A stretch of 39,105 bases of DNA. It comes from Planctomycetota bacterium. GTDB lineage: Bacteria > Planctomycetota > JADGBV01. Below the pieces are notes generated by a model. It saw nothing but the letters and a program-made list of their open reading frames with translations. It did not search any database and was not told the origin of the DNA. Shown one piece after another: positions 1-8,637 of the stretch (its first letter is position 1; every line of letters begins with the position of its first letter). The stretch spans positions 1 to 39,105 of the forward strand of contig JADGBV010000002.1 of the NCBI GenBank assembly GCA_015231345.1, written 5' to 3'. Both the position numbers and the translations under genes were made by a program.

Positions 1-104
1 TTGCCTCTAACCCTTGTTTGTACGATTCAGTTAAAGATGTGCTTAAGGGTGTCAAAGTACAATTCGAAAGCGATACTCAAAAAGGTAAGGGGGTTCAATC
101 ATGA
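1..104 (+). CDS. Cold-shock-domain-like protein, C-terminal fragment
   Basis: An open frame enters from the left edge and ends at the TGA at 102-104, giving about 33 residues with YDSVKDVLKG, VQFES and KGKGVQ. This pattern resembles the last strands of a cold-shock (CSD/OB-fold) RNA-binding domain, which usually ends in an acidic and glycine-containing stretch followed by KG-x-A/V. The stop codon overlaps the ATG of the next gene as ATGA, so the two genes are probably translationally coupled. It was too short for the ORF track. With most of the protein outside the window, the family call is tentative. Confidence 0.5.
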   Translation, partial: ASNPCLYDSVKDVLKGVKVQFESDTQKGKGVQS

Positions 105-529
105 GCTGGTTTCAAAAGAGTATTTCTATAGCGCCCAAAAGTAGAGGTTTTCACTTGGTGACTTCTGAGTTTCTTGCTCAAGTGTCAGAGATAGGAAAGT
201 ATAAAGTAGGCCTGATCCATATTATGATTCAGCATACATCTGCTTCAATTACAATAAATGAAAATGCAGACCCAGATGTTCGAGTTGATTTTGAAAGTCA
301 TTTTCGCCATACTGTTCCGGATAATGCATCTTACTATATACACACATATGAAGGGAGTGATGATATGCCTGCTCATTTAAAATCGTCCCTTTTGGGTTGT
401 GAAATGACTCTTCCTATAGCTGATGGTTGTCTTCGCTTAGGAACCTGGCAGGGGATCTATCTTTGCGAGCATCGTATTTCGGCGGGCTCAAGAAAATTGA
501 TCGTAACCCTACAAGGTGAGTGCTATTGA
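101..529 (+). CDS. yjbQ: YjbQ/UPF0047 family protein (secondary thiamine-phosphate synthase-like)
   Basis: The 142-residue protein matches the full length of the YjbQ/UPF0047 family. The family landmarks are visible: HTSASITINENADPDV near residues 46-61, a central H-x-V-P-D-N segment, a Y-x-H-T-Y-E-G-S-D-D-M-P-AH stretch near 80-92, and the C-terminal LGTWQGIYLCEHR segment. Family members form a compact trimer with a conserved His/Glu-rich pocket; weak thiamine-phosphate synthase activity is reported for E. coli YjbQ, but the physiological role is unclear. The ATG overlaps the preceding stop codon, with a G-rich stretch (aaggtaaggggg) upstream serving as ribosome binding site. It is predicted to be cytosolic and shows no sign of truncation. 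Confidence 0.9.
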   Translation: MSWFQKSISIAPKSRGFHLVTSEFLAQVSEIGKYKVGLIHIMIQHTSASITINENADPDVRVDFESHFRHTVPDNASYYIHTYEGSDDMPAHLKSSLLGCEMTLPIADGCLRLGTWQGIYLCEHRISAGSRKLIVTLQGECY

Positions 530-555
530 AACACTGCTTTATAAAGCTAAGTGTT
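530..555 (+). terminator. Weak hairpin after yjbQ
   Basis: Immediately after the stop codon, aacact-gcttta pairs with taaagc-(ta)-agtgtt, forming an interrupted stem of about 10 bp. Only a short T run follows, so this is at best a weak intrinsic terminator or an mRNA-stabilising hairpin. Confidence 0.3.
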
Positions 556-674
556 TATGATTCAGTTGTTAAAGCGAATAGGTCAAGTCTCATTTAAACT
601 CATATAAAAAAAATCATTGATTTGATTTGAGCATAGCATAGAATGGGGTGCTCTAACCTCTTCGAGGTCGATCT

Positions 675-1868
675 ATGACGACTCTGAATAATTTTAGGGG
701 AAAAGTGAAAAAATATCACATTCACTCTTCCTATTGCAGTAGACTGATATTGTCCACCATACTTCTTGCCTGCACTGTGTTTGATTTGAGTGCTGAAAAT
801 GGTGTGTGTGGTGATGAAATTCTTATTGGGCAATCTTGTGCGTTGAGTGGGCCTGCTCAAGCTTTAGGTCAGGGTATGAAAGTTGGCCTTAATGCGTGTT
901 TTTCTGAAATAAATGATGCTGGCGGTATTAAAGGAAAAAAAATAAAACTCATTAGTATGGATGATGGTTACGAGCCTGATAAGGCTATTGCGAATACACG
1001 AAAACTAATAGAAACTGATAAAGTGTTCTTGCTAATTGGTGAAGTTGGTACGCCAACCTCTAAAGCTGTTGTTCCATTGAGTGAAGAAGCTGGAGTGCCT
1101 TTTATAGGCCCTTTTACTGGCGCAGGATTTTTGCGTGACCCCGCGAAGAAAATCCTTAATGTGCGTGGGAGTTATGATCAAGAAATGGAACGTTTAGCAC
1201 AGTACTTGGTCGACGAAAAGAAACTTAGTAAAGTCGCCTGTTTTTATCAGAACGATGGCTATGGCAAAGTAGGTTTGTCTGGTATTACGAAAGCTTTGAA
1301 AAGTCGGAATCTTGAGTTGGTTGCAACAGGAACCTATGAGAGAAATACAACGGCTGTAAAAGGTGGTTTGCTAAAAATCAGGAAAGCAAAACCTGATGCA
1401 GTGGTGATGGTTGGGGCTTATAAGCCTTGTTCAGCATTCATTAAGGTGGCTAAAAAAGCTGGCTTAAAGAAAACTATTTTTTGCAATATTTCATTTGTAG
1501 GCACCAAAGCTCTTCATGCTGATTTGGGTTCTGCTGGCGAAGGGTGTATTATTTCTCAAGTGGTTAATTATCCTTGGGATGACTCTTTGGCTTTGCATAA
1601 AGACTATCATGGTGCTTTGAAAAAGTATGCTCCTGACCAAGAAGTTGGTTTTGTTTCTCTCGAAGGTTATATGGTGGGAAAATTGTTCACTATGGTCGCT
1701 AGTCAAGTAGAAGGTGACTTAACCCGAAAAAGCTTTATGGCAACGGCTGAAAAAGTTGGTGTGTTTGATTTGGGCGGAGTGAAGCTTGAATACAGTTCTA
1801 GTGACCACCAAGGTATGGATGAGATTTTTCTTACTGTCATAAAAGATGGTAAGATAGTCCCTTTGTAG
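675..1868 (+). CDS. Periplasmic substrate-binding protein, LivJ/Peripla_BP_6 type
   Basis: The 397-residue protein has a long N-terminal signal region (hydrophobic core RLILSTILLACTVFDLSA, about residues 23-41) followed by a type-I periplasmic binding fold. Typical family sequence is present: ILIGQSCALSGPAQALGQGM, INDAGGIKGKKIKLISMDDGYEPDKA, LLIGEVGTPTSKAVVPL, and VACFYQNDGYGKVG in the second lobe. Relatives bind branched-chain amino acids, amides or short organic acids for ABC uptake. No permease or ATPase gene is adjacent; the next gene, 56 bp downstream, is a chemoreceptor. A role as a ligand-presenting chemosensory partner is therefore plausible, but that is inference. A strong hairpin separates the two genes. 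Confidence 0.85.
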   Translation: MTTLNNFRGKVKKYHIHSSYCSRLILSTILLACTVFDLSAENGVCGDEILIGQSCALSGPAQALGQGMKVGLNACFSEINDAGGIKGKKIKLISMDDGYEPDKAIANTRKLIETDKVFLLIGEVGTPTSKAVVPLSEEAGVPFIGPFTGAGFLRDPAKKILNVRGSYDQEMERLAQYLVDEKKLSKVACFYQNDGYGKVGLSGITKALKSRNLELVATGTYERNTTAVKGGLLKIRKAKPDAVVMVGAYKPCSAFIKVAKKAGLKKTIFCNISFVGTKALHADLGSAGEGCIISQVVNYPWDDSLALHKDYHGALKKYAPDQEVGFVSLEGYMVGKLFTMVASQVEGDLTRKSFMATAEKVGVFDLGGVKLEYSSSDHQGMDEIFLTVIKDGKIVPL

Positions 1869-1883
1869 ATCGTACAGTTTTAT

Positions 1884-1910
1884 AAGCTCCTGCTCTGCAG
1901 GAGCTTGTTT
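1884..1910 (+). terminator. Strong hairpin between the binding-protein and chemoreceptor genes
   Basis: aagctcctgc and gcaggagctt form a perfect 10-bp stem around a 3-base loop (1884-1906), followed by gttt. The T tract is short. It may terminate most transcripts or act as a partial terminator that sets the binding-protein to receptor ratio, because the chemoreceptor ATG lies only 18 bp beyond it. Confidence 0.65.
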
Positions 1911-1924
1911 CATAGGAATAAGAT

Positions 1925-4318
1925 ATGTCGCTTAAAGTTCGTCTCCTCCTTGGTTTTTTACTGTGCGCGGTGTTGGCCGTCTGTGCAGTAGGTGTTGGTG
2001 TCTACTCACTTCATGAAGTGAATAGTAACTTCTCGAAGACAGCCTCTCAGGTTCAGGGGACTTTAGAGTCACAAGGCTCATTGGGTCACCGTGTTAGTCT
2101 TCTCCGGAGTAGTATGGATGGGATACGCGAGGCTGAAAAAGAAGAGGCTCTTAATGAGGAACTTGAAGAAGCGAAGAGTGCTTCTCAAAATTCACCCGAG
2201 AGTGATATTGAACTATGGCAGAGTATTGTCGGTGAGCTTGCACCCATGCAGGCAGAAAGAATATCTGCCATAAGCTCTCAAGAGCAGGCTTTAGAGAATG
2301 CTCGAGTCGCAAGAGAAGGCATCGCAAGTGTTTCCAAAAATGCTGAAAAAGTACGTCAGCAAATTATGGCTGAAGTCAAATCGTTGGCGACAGAAGTTAC
2401 GGCCATTGCTGATACCGTTGATTTTAATTCCATATTGGCCATGGAGGATTCTTTTGAAGGGATTCTTGAAAGTGCGAAGGTGGAAGGTTATAAAATTGCT
2501 GAAGTGATGAAAGGTCACACAGGGGGAGGGAATATCACAGAAATTGAACTCAGGCAGACTCTAGAGGGCCTTATTTCAAGTTTTGATGCGAAACAGAAAG
2601 CGTCCAGCAAAGCCTTAAGTCAATCTATAGAGAAAGCTCAAGATATAATCTCAACTGCTTCAGATTCCTCAAAAAGCACATCGACTTTGATGAGTCATAG
2701 TAAAGAATTGCGTACTTTGGCTCTGGAATGTTTATTGGCAACTGATCCGTCTATGGTGGATTATTCTAAAAATCCCATGTCGACTCTTTTGGAAGATATT
2801 AAAGGAGGGGTCTCTAGCTTGGAAGAAGATGAGAATACCCTGAATGTATTAAAGATCCTTAAGGCAATGCCGCCTCTTTTTGAGGATATGCGTACGACTC
2901 GTAAGCAAGCCATAAGCAAAGAGGAGAATCGCGATCAGGCTCAGAAGGCTTTAGTGGAAGCTCGTCAGCTTACAAATGACGTCGAGAATAAAATGTCTCT
3001 TGTGGTGTCTTCAATTCGCGAGCAGTTAGAGGACAGTGAGAATGATTTGGCTTTGATGGTAAAAGATACTCAACAAACAACCAGTACTAATTTATCTTCT
3101 GTGTCCGATTTTGTTTCACAATGGATTGATCGTCTCTATGGTATTGGAATCGTGGCTTTTCTTGTTGCTCTTGTCTTAGGTGTTATTTCAGCTAGTGCCG
3201 TATCAAAGCCTTTACATCAATGTGTAGGGATGCTTAAAGATATTAGTCAGGGAGACGGCGATCTCACCAAACGACTGGATATTAAAGCGAAGCATGAAAT
3301 TGGCATTTTAGCCAATCACTTCAATACCTTTACGGATACGATTCATAATATTGTCAAGAATGTCTTTGATTGTTGCACTGAGCTTGCGAGTGCTTCAGAT
3401 GGCTTAAGTAAGTCGGCAAAAGAGATGACTTCAGATGCTCAAGGAATGAGTGAGAGAACAGGAAGTGTGGCATCAGTTATCACAGAAATGAATATGAATT
3501 TTACCACAATATCATCTGCTAGTGAAGAAATGTCCGTTAATCTGAATAATGTTTCTTCTGCAACGACAGAAATTGCCGATTCAATGAAAAATGTCACCAA
3601 GGCTGTTGAGGAGTTGAGTCAATCTTCTGAAAATATATCTAAAGACTGTGTATCTGGTTCAAGTCAAGCTGGAGATGCTCAAAAGAATGCTAAAGTATCA
3701 AGCGATATTATGAGCCGCTTAAGTGAGGCATCAGGTAATATAGGCGCTGTTGTGGATACCATTAAAGATATTGCTGATAAGACAAACTTGTTGGCATTGA
3801 ATGCGACGATCGAGGCCGCTTCTGCTGGTGATGCCGGTAAGGGCTTTGCTGTGGTGGCAGGTGAAATAAAAGAACTTTCCAGGCAGACCGCTTCGGCAAC
3901 AGAGGAGATAGCGAAGTTGATCGAAAATGTAAAAGAGAGCTCAGAAGAGGCCGTCGGAGCCTCTCAAGAAATTTCAAAAACCATTGATGGTCTTCACTCT
4001 ACAGTAGAGACGATTTCCTCTTCAGTGCATCAGATGTCTACTACGACAGAAGGGGTAACAACGAATGTGGAAATGGCCTCTCAGAAAATTAATGATGTTG
4101 CTAATAATATCCAAGAAGCTTCTTCGGGAGTGAATGAAATTGCAGCAAATATCCAAGAAGGTTCCAAAGCAATTGGAGAGATTGACGAAAATATACAAGG
4201 CGTGAATACGTTGGCGCAAAAAAATGCTCAAGGGTCGAGTGCTACAGCAGAGGCTGCCGGTAAAATTTCTGATACAACGATGAATTTAAAAGGTCTTGTG
4301 GGTCGTTTTAAATTGTGA
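1925..4318 (+). CDS. Methyl-accepting chemotaxis protein
   Basis: This is a 797-residue membrane chemoreceptor. TM1 is at about residues 7-28 and a mostly helical, Ser/Glu-rich periplasmic sensor spans about 30-400. TM2 is at about 407-430 ([17 protein letters not shown]), followed by a HAMP domain (about 430-482, with [12 protein letters not shown] and [12 protein letters not shown]) and a long MCP signalling coiled coil. The hairpin tip is at about 619-650, with [28 protein letters not shown] split around NATIEAA and GKGFAVVA. It has substitutions relative to the common NAAIEAARAGE-x-GRGFAVVADEVRKLA tip: T for A, S for R and GEIKELS for DEVRKLA. It signals through CheA/CheW, which are not in this window. 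The pairing with the upstream binding protein suggests indirect sensing of an amino-acid-like ligand. The ribosome site is aggaata, about 8 bp before ATG. Confidence 0.93.
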   Translation: MSLKVRLLLGFLLCAVLAVCAVGVGVYSLHEVNSNFSKTASQVQGTLESQGSLGHRVSLLRSSMDGIREAEKEEALNEELEEAKSASQNSPESDIELWQSIVGELAPMQAERISAISSQEQALENARVAREGIASVSKNAEKVRQQIMAEVKSLATEVTAIADTVDFNSILAMEDSFEGILESAKVEGYKIAEVMKGHTGGGNITEIELRQTLEGLISSFDAKQKASSKALSQSIEKAQDIISTASDSSKSTSTLMSHSKELRTLALECLLATDPSMVDYSKNPMSTLLEDIKGGVSSLEEDENTLNVLKILKAMPPLFEDMRTTRKQAISKEENRDQAQKALVEARQLTNDVENKMSLVVSSIREQLEDSENDLALMVKDTQQTTSTNLSSVSDFVSQWIDRLYGIGIVAFLVALVLGVISASAVSKPLHQCVGMLKDISQGDGDLTKRLDIKAKHEIGILANHFNTFTDTIHNIVKNVFDCCTELASASDGLSKSAKEMTSDAQGMSERTGSVASVITEMNMNFTTISSASEEMSVNLNNVSSATTEIADSMKNVTKAVEELSQSSENISKDCVSGSSQAGDAQKNAKVSSDIMSRLSEASGNIGAVVDTIKDIADKTNLLALNATIEAASAGDAGKGFAVVAGEIKELSRQTASATEEIAKLIENVKESSEEAVGASQEISKTIDGLHSTVETISSSVHQMSTTTEGVTTNVEMASQKINDVANNIQEASSGVNEIAANIQEGSKAIGEIDENIQGVNTLAQKNAQGSSATAEAAGKISDTTMNLKGLVGRFKL

Positions 4319-4460
4319 TTTCTGTTTCTCTATTCGTATCGTTGATCTTCCAGTCTCATTAAGATAGTCATGTGTTTATTAAGCTAGGAGCCTTGCTTCT
4401 ATTCTAGATTCTTGCTCAGGCGTAGTATACGCTTCTGATTTCCTTGATGATTAAGATAAA

Positions 4461-5141
4461 ATGGATCCTAGAGAAGCTATTATTTGGTATGCTGTCTTTG
4501 TTTTCTCAGCCACTCTTCACGAGGCTGCACACGCCTATTTTGCTAAAAAAGGCGGTGATTTAACGGCCTATCTGGGAGGGCAAGTCTCCCTTGATCCTCT
4601 GCCGCATATGAGAAGAGAGCCAGTTGGCATGGTGATTTTGCCTTTGGTTTCGCTATACTTTATGGGGTGGCCCATTGGTTTTGCGTCCGCACCTTATAAT
4701 TTGCAATGGGCGTATGATAATCATAGGAAGGCAGCTAAAATGGCTCTCGCTGGGCCCATGTCTAATTTATGCATGGTGGTGCTGTCTGTTATTCTGATGA
4801 AAATAGGCTTATCGATGGGCTATTTTGTGCCTCCAGAAGCCAAAAGATTGGCGCAGTTAGTTACGGGAGCCGAGACAGGGGTGGCAGTTAATATTAGTAT
4901 ATTGCTAAGCACTTTCTGCTCTCTGAACCTGGTGCTTACTATTCTTAATCTCATTCCTCTGCCTCCTCTTGATGGCAGTGAAATTATTTCTTTTTTTCTG
5001 ACGAAAGCTCAAGCTCGAAAATACAAGGACTTTATGCATCGGCCAGGCCTAAGCCTGATGGGGATGTTTATTGCTTGGAATGTTTTCCCAGCTTTATTCG
5101 GCCCTGCCATTAACGTCGTTTTGCAGCTTATTTATAGTTAG
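4461..5141 (+). CDS. Site-2 protease family (M50) membrane metalloprotease
   Basis: This 226-residue, mostly hydrophobic protein carries the M50 zinc-binding motif HEAAH (residues 20-24, inside a membrane helix) and the second catalytic signature NLIPLPPLDG (about 163-172), whose Asp is the third zinc ligand. Several other membrane helices are evident (PVGMVILPLVSLYFMGW, KAAKMALAGPMSNLCMVVLSVIL). There is no PDZ domain, so it belongs to the small stand-alone M50 proteins rather than RseP. Relatives cleave membrane-spanning substrates such as anti-sigma factors or signal peptides; the substrate here is unknown. It is monocistronic and converges on the next gene with only 31 bp between stop codons. 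Confidence 0.85.
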   Translation: MDPREAIIWYAVFVFSATLHEAAHAYFAKKGGDLTAYLGGQVSLDPLPHMRREPVGMVILPLVSLYFMGWPIGFASAPYNLQWAYDNHRKAAKMALAGPMSNLCMVVLSVILMKIGLSMGYFVPPEAKRLAQLVTGAETGVAVNISILLSTFCSLNLVLTILNLIPLPPLDGSEIISFFLTKAQARKYKDFMHRPGLSLMGMFIAWNVFPALFGPAINVVLQLIYS

Positions 5142-5172
5142 TCGCATTAACAGCCCTGCTTCCCAAAGCAAA

Positions 5173-6006
5173 CTATTTATCAGCTTCGCCTTTAGACTCG
5201 CCTGCAGTTATATGCTTGAAAAGCATAGAAATAGGATTTAAGTTCCCTGGAATTGTTTTGGCTAAGCCGCGGCTATCCACTTCAGTCATGGTAATAACTT
5301 CGGGTAATAATACCTTCCCAACCTCTTTATACTTAATAGAAATATTGCGGTAGTGCGGAACCTTATGGCGAAATTGCACCATTTGCAGCTCAGAAAAATA
5401 ATGCCTATCAGCGATAGTATGAGAGATGAAGTTGATTTGTGTTTCGGTCTCATCATCGTGTACTGTAAGTGAGCGTAACTTCCCCTTCATATCCATTTCG
5501 AATGCTACAAATGAGGGGCGGTCTAGCCTTTTGTCAGGCTTTGCTTGTTTTCGGTCTTTAAACTGGAACTCTGTGGATGTCGGTTTGACGACAATTTTAG
5601 AGTGAAAATCCTCTTTATGCTCAGCTACTTTTTTAAGCCGAAAAAGGGGGTCATTATCGAGGACTTCTTGGTAGGCTTTTTTGAAATCATTTTCGATTTC
5701 GAAAAAATATTGTCTTACAAAATCCTTAAGGGGCTCACTTTTTCCGATAAGTTCTATCTGGCAAGATTGCCGACTAGCCGTAAATTTGATGTTGACCTTT
5801 TCGAATAATTGACGGTAAAATCTAGGCAGTACTCTTTCAAATTCAGGAAAATGAAGAGTTCCGACAAGTTTTGTTTCCCCATGAATGATGGGGTCATATT
5901 GGGATAATGCTGCTTGTAAATCTTTGAATGTTGCAGCACATGCGCTTTGACATAAAACTGCCAAGCAGAGAAGTGTTAGGCAGCGCTTCATTCTGAACAA
6001 CTGCAT
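5173..6006 (-). CDS. Secreted hypothetical protein
   Basis: I do not recognise this 277-residue protein. It begins with a convincing signal peptide (MKRCLTLLCLAVLCQSACA, with probable cleavage before ATFKDL); the internal Met at residue 6 gives a more standard signal peptide than the listed start. The mature part is mixed and charged, with a KFTASRQSCQIELIGKS stretch, a Lys/Glu-rich helical segment near 90-125 and a probable beta-rich second half (FVAFEMDMKGKLRSLTVHDDETE), loosely like periplasmic lipid- or lipoprotein-carrier folds. That resemblance is weak. It is the last gene of the minus-strand run hpf - ptsN - flgM-like, with only 12 bp separating it from the flgM-like gene, so it is probably cotranscribed. 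Confidence 0.6.
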   Translation of the reverse strand: MQLFRMKRCLTLLCLAVLCQSACAATFKDLQAALSQYDPIIHGETKLVGTLHFPEFERVLPRFYRQLFEKVNIKFTASRQSCQIELIGKSEPLKDFVRQYFFEIENDFKKAYQEVLDNDPLFRLKKVAEHKEDFHSKIVVKPTSTEFQFKDRKQAKPDKRLDRPSFVAFEMDMKGKLRSLTVHDDETETQINFISHTIADRHYFSELQMVQFRHKVPHYRNISIKYKEVGKVLLPEVITMTEVDSRGLAKTIPGNLNPISMLFKHITAGESKGEADK

Positions 6007-6018
6007 TGAAAGTCTTAT

Positions 6019-6288
6019 TTAAAGCAGAGAAGAGAGTTTTTCCACAACGCTTTGAATGCGTTGTTCTGTAAAATAACTTCCGGACTCAAGCTCTCGCTTA
6101 ACTTCATCGATAAGATCTTGTCGACTAGGGTCAATATCAGCAAGCTTTTCTTTAAGCTCGCCTAAATTTGGCCCGGAAAAACTATCAGTTTCAAGCTCTG
6201 AAGACTCTTTCGTCTCCGAGTGCGCTGGGCGCCCTGACCTTCTTGAAGGGTCTTGGGGGGGTATGCCGTTGTATGATCCGATTTCCAT
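6019..6288 (-). CDS. flgM: FlgM-like anti-sigma-28 factor
   Basis: This 89-residue acidic protein has a disordered, polar N-terminus and a short helical C-terminal part: PSRQDLIDEVKRELESGSYFTEQRIQ split at ELESG, followed by VVEKLSSLL. This reproduces the FlgM pattern R-x-x-x-V-x-x-[LIV]-[KR]-x-x-[IL]-x-x-G-x-Y-x-x-x-x-x-x-[IV]-A-x-K-L. FlgM binds and inhibits the flagellar sigma factor FliA and is exported when the hook-basal body is complete. Its position next to ptsN is unusual, but an flgC gene lies 8 kb away on the same strand. The small size and low-complexity N-terminus fit the family; the family call rests on the C-terminal 40 residues only. Confidence 0.6.
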   Translation of the reverse strand: MEIGSYNGIPPQDPSRRSGRPAHSETKESSELETDSFSGPNLGELKEKLADIDPSRQDLIDEVKRELESGSYFTEQRIQSVVEKLSSLL

Positions 6289-6349
6289 GCCGAGAATTTA
6301 TTAGATTCAGTAATTAAATCGGCAGGAAAAAAGGGAATCTTTAGAGAAA

Positions 6350-6823
6350 TTATACTTTAATTTTCTCGTCCATTTCTTGGACAGTATCGACCATTTCTTC
6401 TTCATTTGTTGCATTTCGAAGAAATTTGCAGAAAAATTCATCGCGTAGAGCTGTGCTGATGAATGTAAGTGCTTTAAGGTGATCTGTAGCGTTTTTATCG
6501 GGGGATAAAAGCATAAAAAAGAGAAAAACTGGTTCCCCATCTAAAGCGCCAAAAGTGACGCCTTTATCTGAGCGGCCAATGCAAAGCAGTGGTTTTTCGA
6601 TTGAAAGATGTTTGGTGTGGGGAACGGCGATTCCGTTGCCCACTCCTGTAGATCCCAGCTCTTCGCGACTAATGAGCTTCTCCAAAATTTCATCGTAGGT
6701 TCCGTCCTGGAGAAGGCCATTTCCCTGAATATGATTCAGGATTTCGGAAAGGGCTTCATCTCGAGTACCGGCTTCTAATTTGTAGATGATTGAGTTTTTG
6801 GCTAAAAGCTCTGAAAATGACAT
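6350..6823 (-). CDS. ptsN: PTS IIA-type protein, PtsN-like
   Basis: The 157-residue protein is a complete PTS EIIA domain of the fructose/mannitol (PtsN, EIIA-Ntr) family. The active-site stretch GVGNGIAVPHTKH contains the phosphorylated His69; HIQGNGLLQDGTYDEILEKLISREELGSTG before it and PVFLFFMLLSPDKNATDHLKAL after it are typical. EIIA-Ntr proteins take phosphate from EI-Ntr/NPr and regulate potassium transport and stress responses rather than transporting sugar. The gene is 32 bp downstream of hpf, the same pairing as in the rpoN-hpf-ptsN operon of proteobacteria; rpoN itself is not present here. GGAG in cggagcaatc precedes the ATG. Confidence 0.9.
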   Translation of the reverse strand: MSFSELLAKNSIIYKLEAGTRDEALSEILNHIQGNGLLQDGTYDEILEKLISREELGSTGVGNGIAVPHTKHLSIEKPLLCIGRSDKGVTFGALDGEPVFLFFMLLSPDKNATDHLKALTFISTALRDEFFCKFLRNATNEEEMVDTVQEMDEKIKV

Positions 6824-6855
6824 GGATTGCTCCGAATGTGAGTGAAAAATAAATC

Positions 6856-7152
6856 CTAGCGGTGGTGATCGTTTCGTTTGCCCATTAATTTTGAGACTAG
6901 ATTATCTAATTTTGATATGGCTACATCGCAAGCACCTGCATTAGAGGTTGCTTCCGCTTTGGCCACGAGAGGGTTTGAGTGCGCAACATGTAAGATGAGC
7001 TCAATGCCGTGTCGATCACCTTCGACATTTACAATGGCGTCAACTTTGGTAAGTCCTTGAACTTTTCTTTCGTACTTAGCAAGTTTCTCGCTGATAAGCT
7101 TCTTCTCACCATCCCTTAAATTGGTGTGTCTTCCAGAAATGACAATTTGCAT
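6856..7152 (-). CDS. hpf: Ribosome hibernation promoting factor, short form
   Basis: The 98-residue protein opens with MQIVISGRHTNL and contains LISEKLAKYERKVQGLTKVDAIVNVE and ELILHVAHSNPLVAKAEATSN (quoted in parts), which is the RaiA/HPF (sigma-54 modulation protein) fold. Short HPF binds in the 30S subunit near the decoding centre and promotes formation of inactive 100S ribosomes in stationary phase; the length matches short HPF rather than the approximately 190-residue long form. It probably starts the transcript hpf - ptsN - flgM-like - hypothetical. AAGGA lies 11 bp upstream of the start. Confidence 0.9.
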   Translation of the reverse strand: MQIVISGRHTNLRDGEKKLISEKLAKYERKVQGLTKVDAIVNVEGDRHGIELILHVAHSNPLVAKAEATSNAGACDVAISKLDNLVSKLMGKRNDHHR

Positions 7153-7224
7153 ATTGTTTTTAGTCCTTAGTTGTAGGGATAATAGAATATGATACGCGAT
7201 TAACGAAAAATGAAATAGGGTTCC

Positions 7225-8535
7225 TTAGGTTTTTATAAAAGCTCGGTAAATGGCATTGATGGCCTTGTTGAAATCGGGCTCTTCAACGCCTAAAATGATG
7301 TTTAATTCGCTGGCGCCTTGGTCGATGAGGCGAATATTGATGCCTTCATCTGATAATGATCTGAAGACTGTCGCGGCAATGCCGGGGTGATAAGCCATGC
7401 CTGCACCTACAACAGCAATAAGGGCAATGCCTTCGTAAGTTGCGAGGTCGTCTACTTTTAAGGTTTGCTCAATTTCGCTAAGAACTTTCTTTCGTTTGGC
7501 GTCAAAAGCTTTCTGTCTAACTATGACTGAAACCGTGTCAATACCTGATGGTAAATGTTCTATGCTGAGCCCATTACTCTCGAAAATTTCTAATAATCGC
7601 CTGATGAAGCCGACTTCTTTATTCATGAGGATTTTCTGCATGAAGACAGCATCAAAGCCTTTTTTTCCAGCTAAACCAACAATGGGTGTGGCTCGGTGTT
7701 TCACTTTGCCAACGATGGATGTGCCTGCGTCGTCAGGTGAATTGGTGTTTTTTATGTGTACGGGGATATTTAGCCCTTTTACAGGGAAAATTGCTTCATC
7801 GTGAAGAACGTGAGCGCCCATGTAGCTGAGCTCGCGAAGTTCTGTGTAGCTCACCTCTGAAATGGGTTCTGGATTGGGCACAATACGTGGGTCAGCCATA
7901 AGGAGGCCACTGACATCGGTCCAGTTTTCGTAGACGTCTGCTTCCACTGCGCGGGCAATAATAGCTCCACTGATATCGGAGCCGCCACGGCTGAATGTTT
8001 TGACTTTGCCTGTAGGGTCAGAGCCATAAAAACCGGGAATGACACAGCGACCATTATTGTTGAGTGCTTTGGCGACTGCTGGATATGTTAGCTCTTCGTT
8101 AAGGCTGCCATCTTGGTCGATGGTGATGACCTGTGCTGGGTCGATAAATGTGGCTCCCAATAGTTCGGCGATAAGCTTGCCATTAAGGTATTCGCCCCTG
8201 CTGGCAGCATAATCTGAGCTTTCTGTGCTGAGTTGTTTCTCGATTTCTTTGAGTTCAGGGCCTAAGTCGTAATCGAGCTTTAAGTCTTTGCTGATTTCTT
8301 GGTAGCGTTTATTGATGACCTCAAGAATGGAGCCTGTGTCCATTTTGTTTTGGGCTGTTTCCCATGCCAAAAGGAGGAGGTCAGTGATTTTTTGATCATC
8401 ATCGGACCTTTTGCCTGGAGCACTAACAACGATATATTGTCTGGCTGGATCTGAGTCAACAATAGCCTTGACCTTTAAAATCTGCGAGGCGTCAGCAACA
8501 GATGACCCTCCAAATTTACAGGCAATTGTTTTCAT
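7225..8535 (-). CDS. lysC: Aspartate kinase
   Basis: This is a monofunctional 436-residue aspartokinase, catalysing the first step of lysine, threonine and methionine synthesis (ATP plus aspartate to aspartyl phosphate). The signature KFGGSSVADA is at residues 7-16. The substrate and nucleotide region includes FSRGGSDISGAIIARAVEAD and ENWTDVSGLLMADPRIV, followed by YTELRELSYMGAHVLHDEA. Two C-terminal ACT domains follow (GFIRRLLEIFESNGLSIEHL and VVGAGMAYHPGIAATVFRSL), so feedback inhibition by lysine or threonine is expected. It is separated from its neighbours by about 70-100 bp and is apparently transcribed alone. The start ATG gives the normal N-terminus. Confidence 0.95.
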   Translation of the reverse strand: MKTIACKFGGSSVADASQILKVKAIVDSDPARQYIVVSAPGKRSDDDQKITDLLLLAWETAQNKMDTGSILEVINKRYQEISKDLKLDYDLGPELKEIEKQLSTESSDYAASRGEYLNGKLIAELLGATFIDPAQVITIDQDGSLNEELTYPAVAKALNNNGRCVIPGFYGSDPTGKVKTFSRGGSDISGAIIARAVEADVYENWTDVSGLLMADPRIVPNPEPISEVSYTELRELSYMGAHVLHDEAIFPVKGLNIPVHIKNTNSPDDAGTSIVGKVKHRATPIVGLAGKKGFDAVFMQKILMNKEVGFIRRLLEIFESNGLSIEHLPSGIDTVSVIVRQKAFDAKRKKVLSEIEQTLKVDDLATYEGIALIAVVGAGMAYHPGIAATVFRSLSDEGINIRLIDQGASELNIILGVEEPDFNKAINAIYRAFIKT

Positions 8536-8637
8536 CTCGGCTTAGGTTGACCTATGGCATGCGTAGAGTGCCGGGCATGCTATGGAGACCAAGTTTTTGG
8601 CAAGAGTGGCTAAATTTTGTTGGGACTATGATGAAAT

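Noticed and set aside
4412-4445. Terminator after the chemoreceptor gene
   Set aside because: Only a 5-bp gcgta/tacgc repeat is visible, with no T tract suited to its position.
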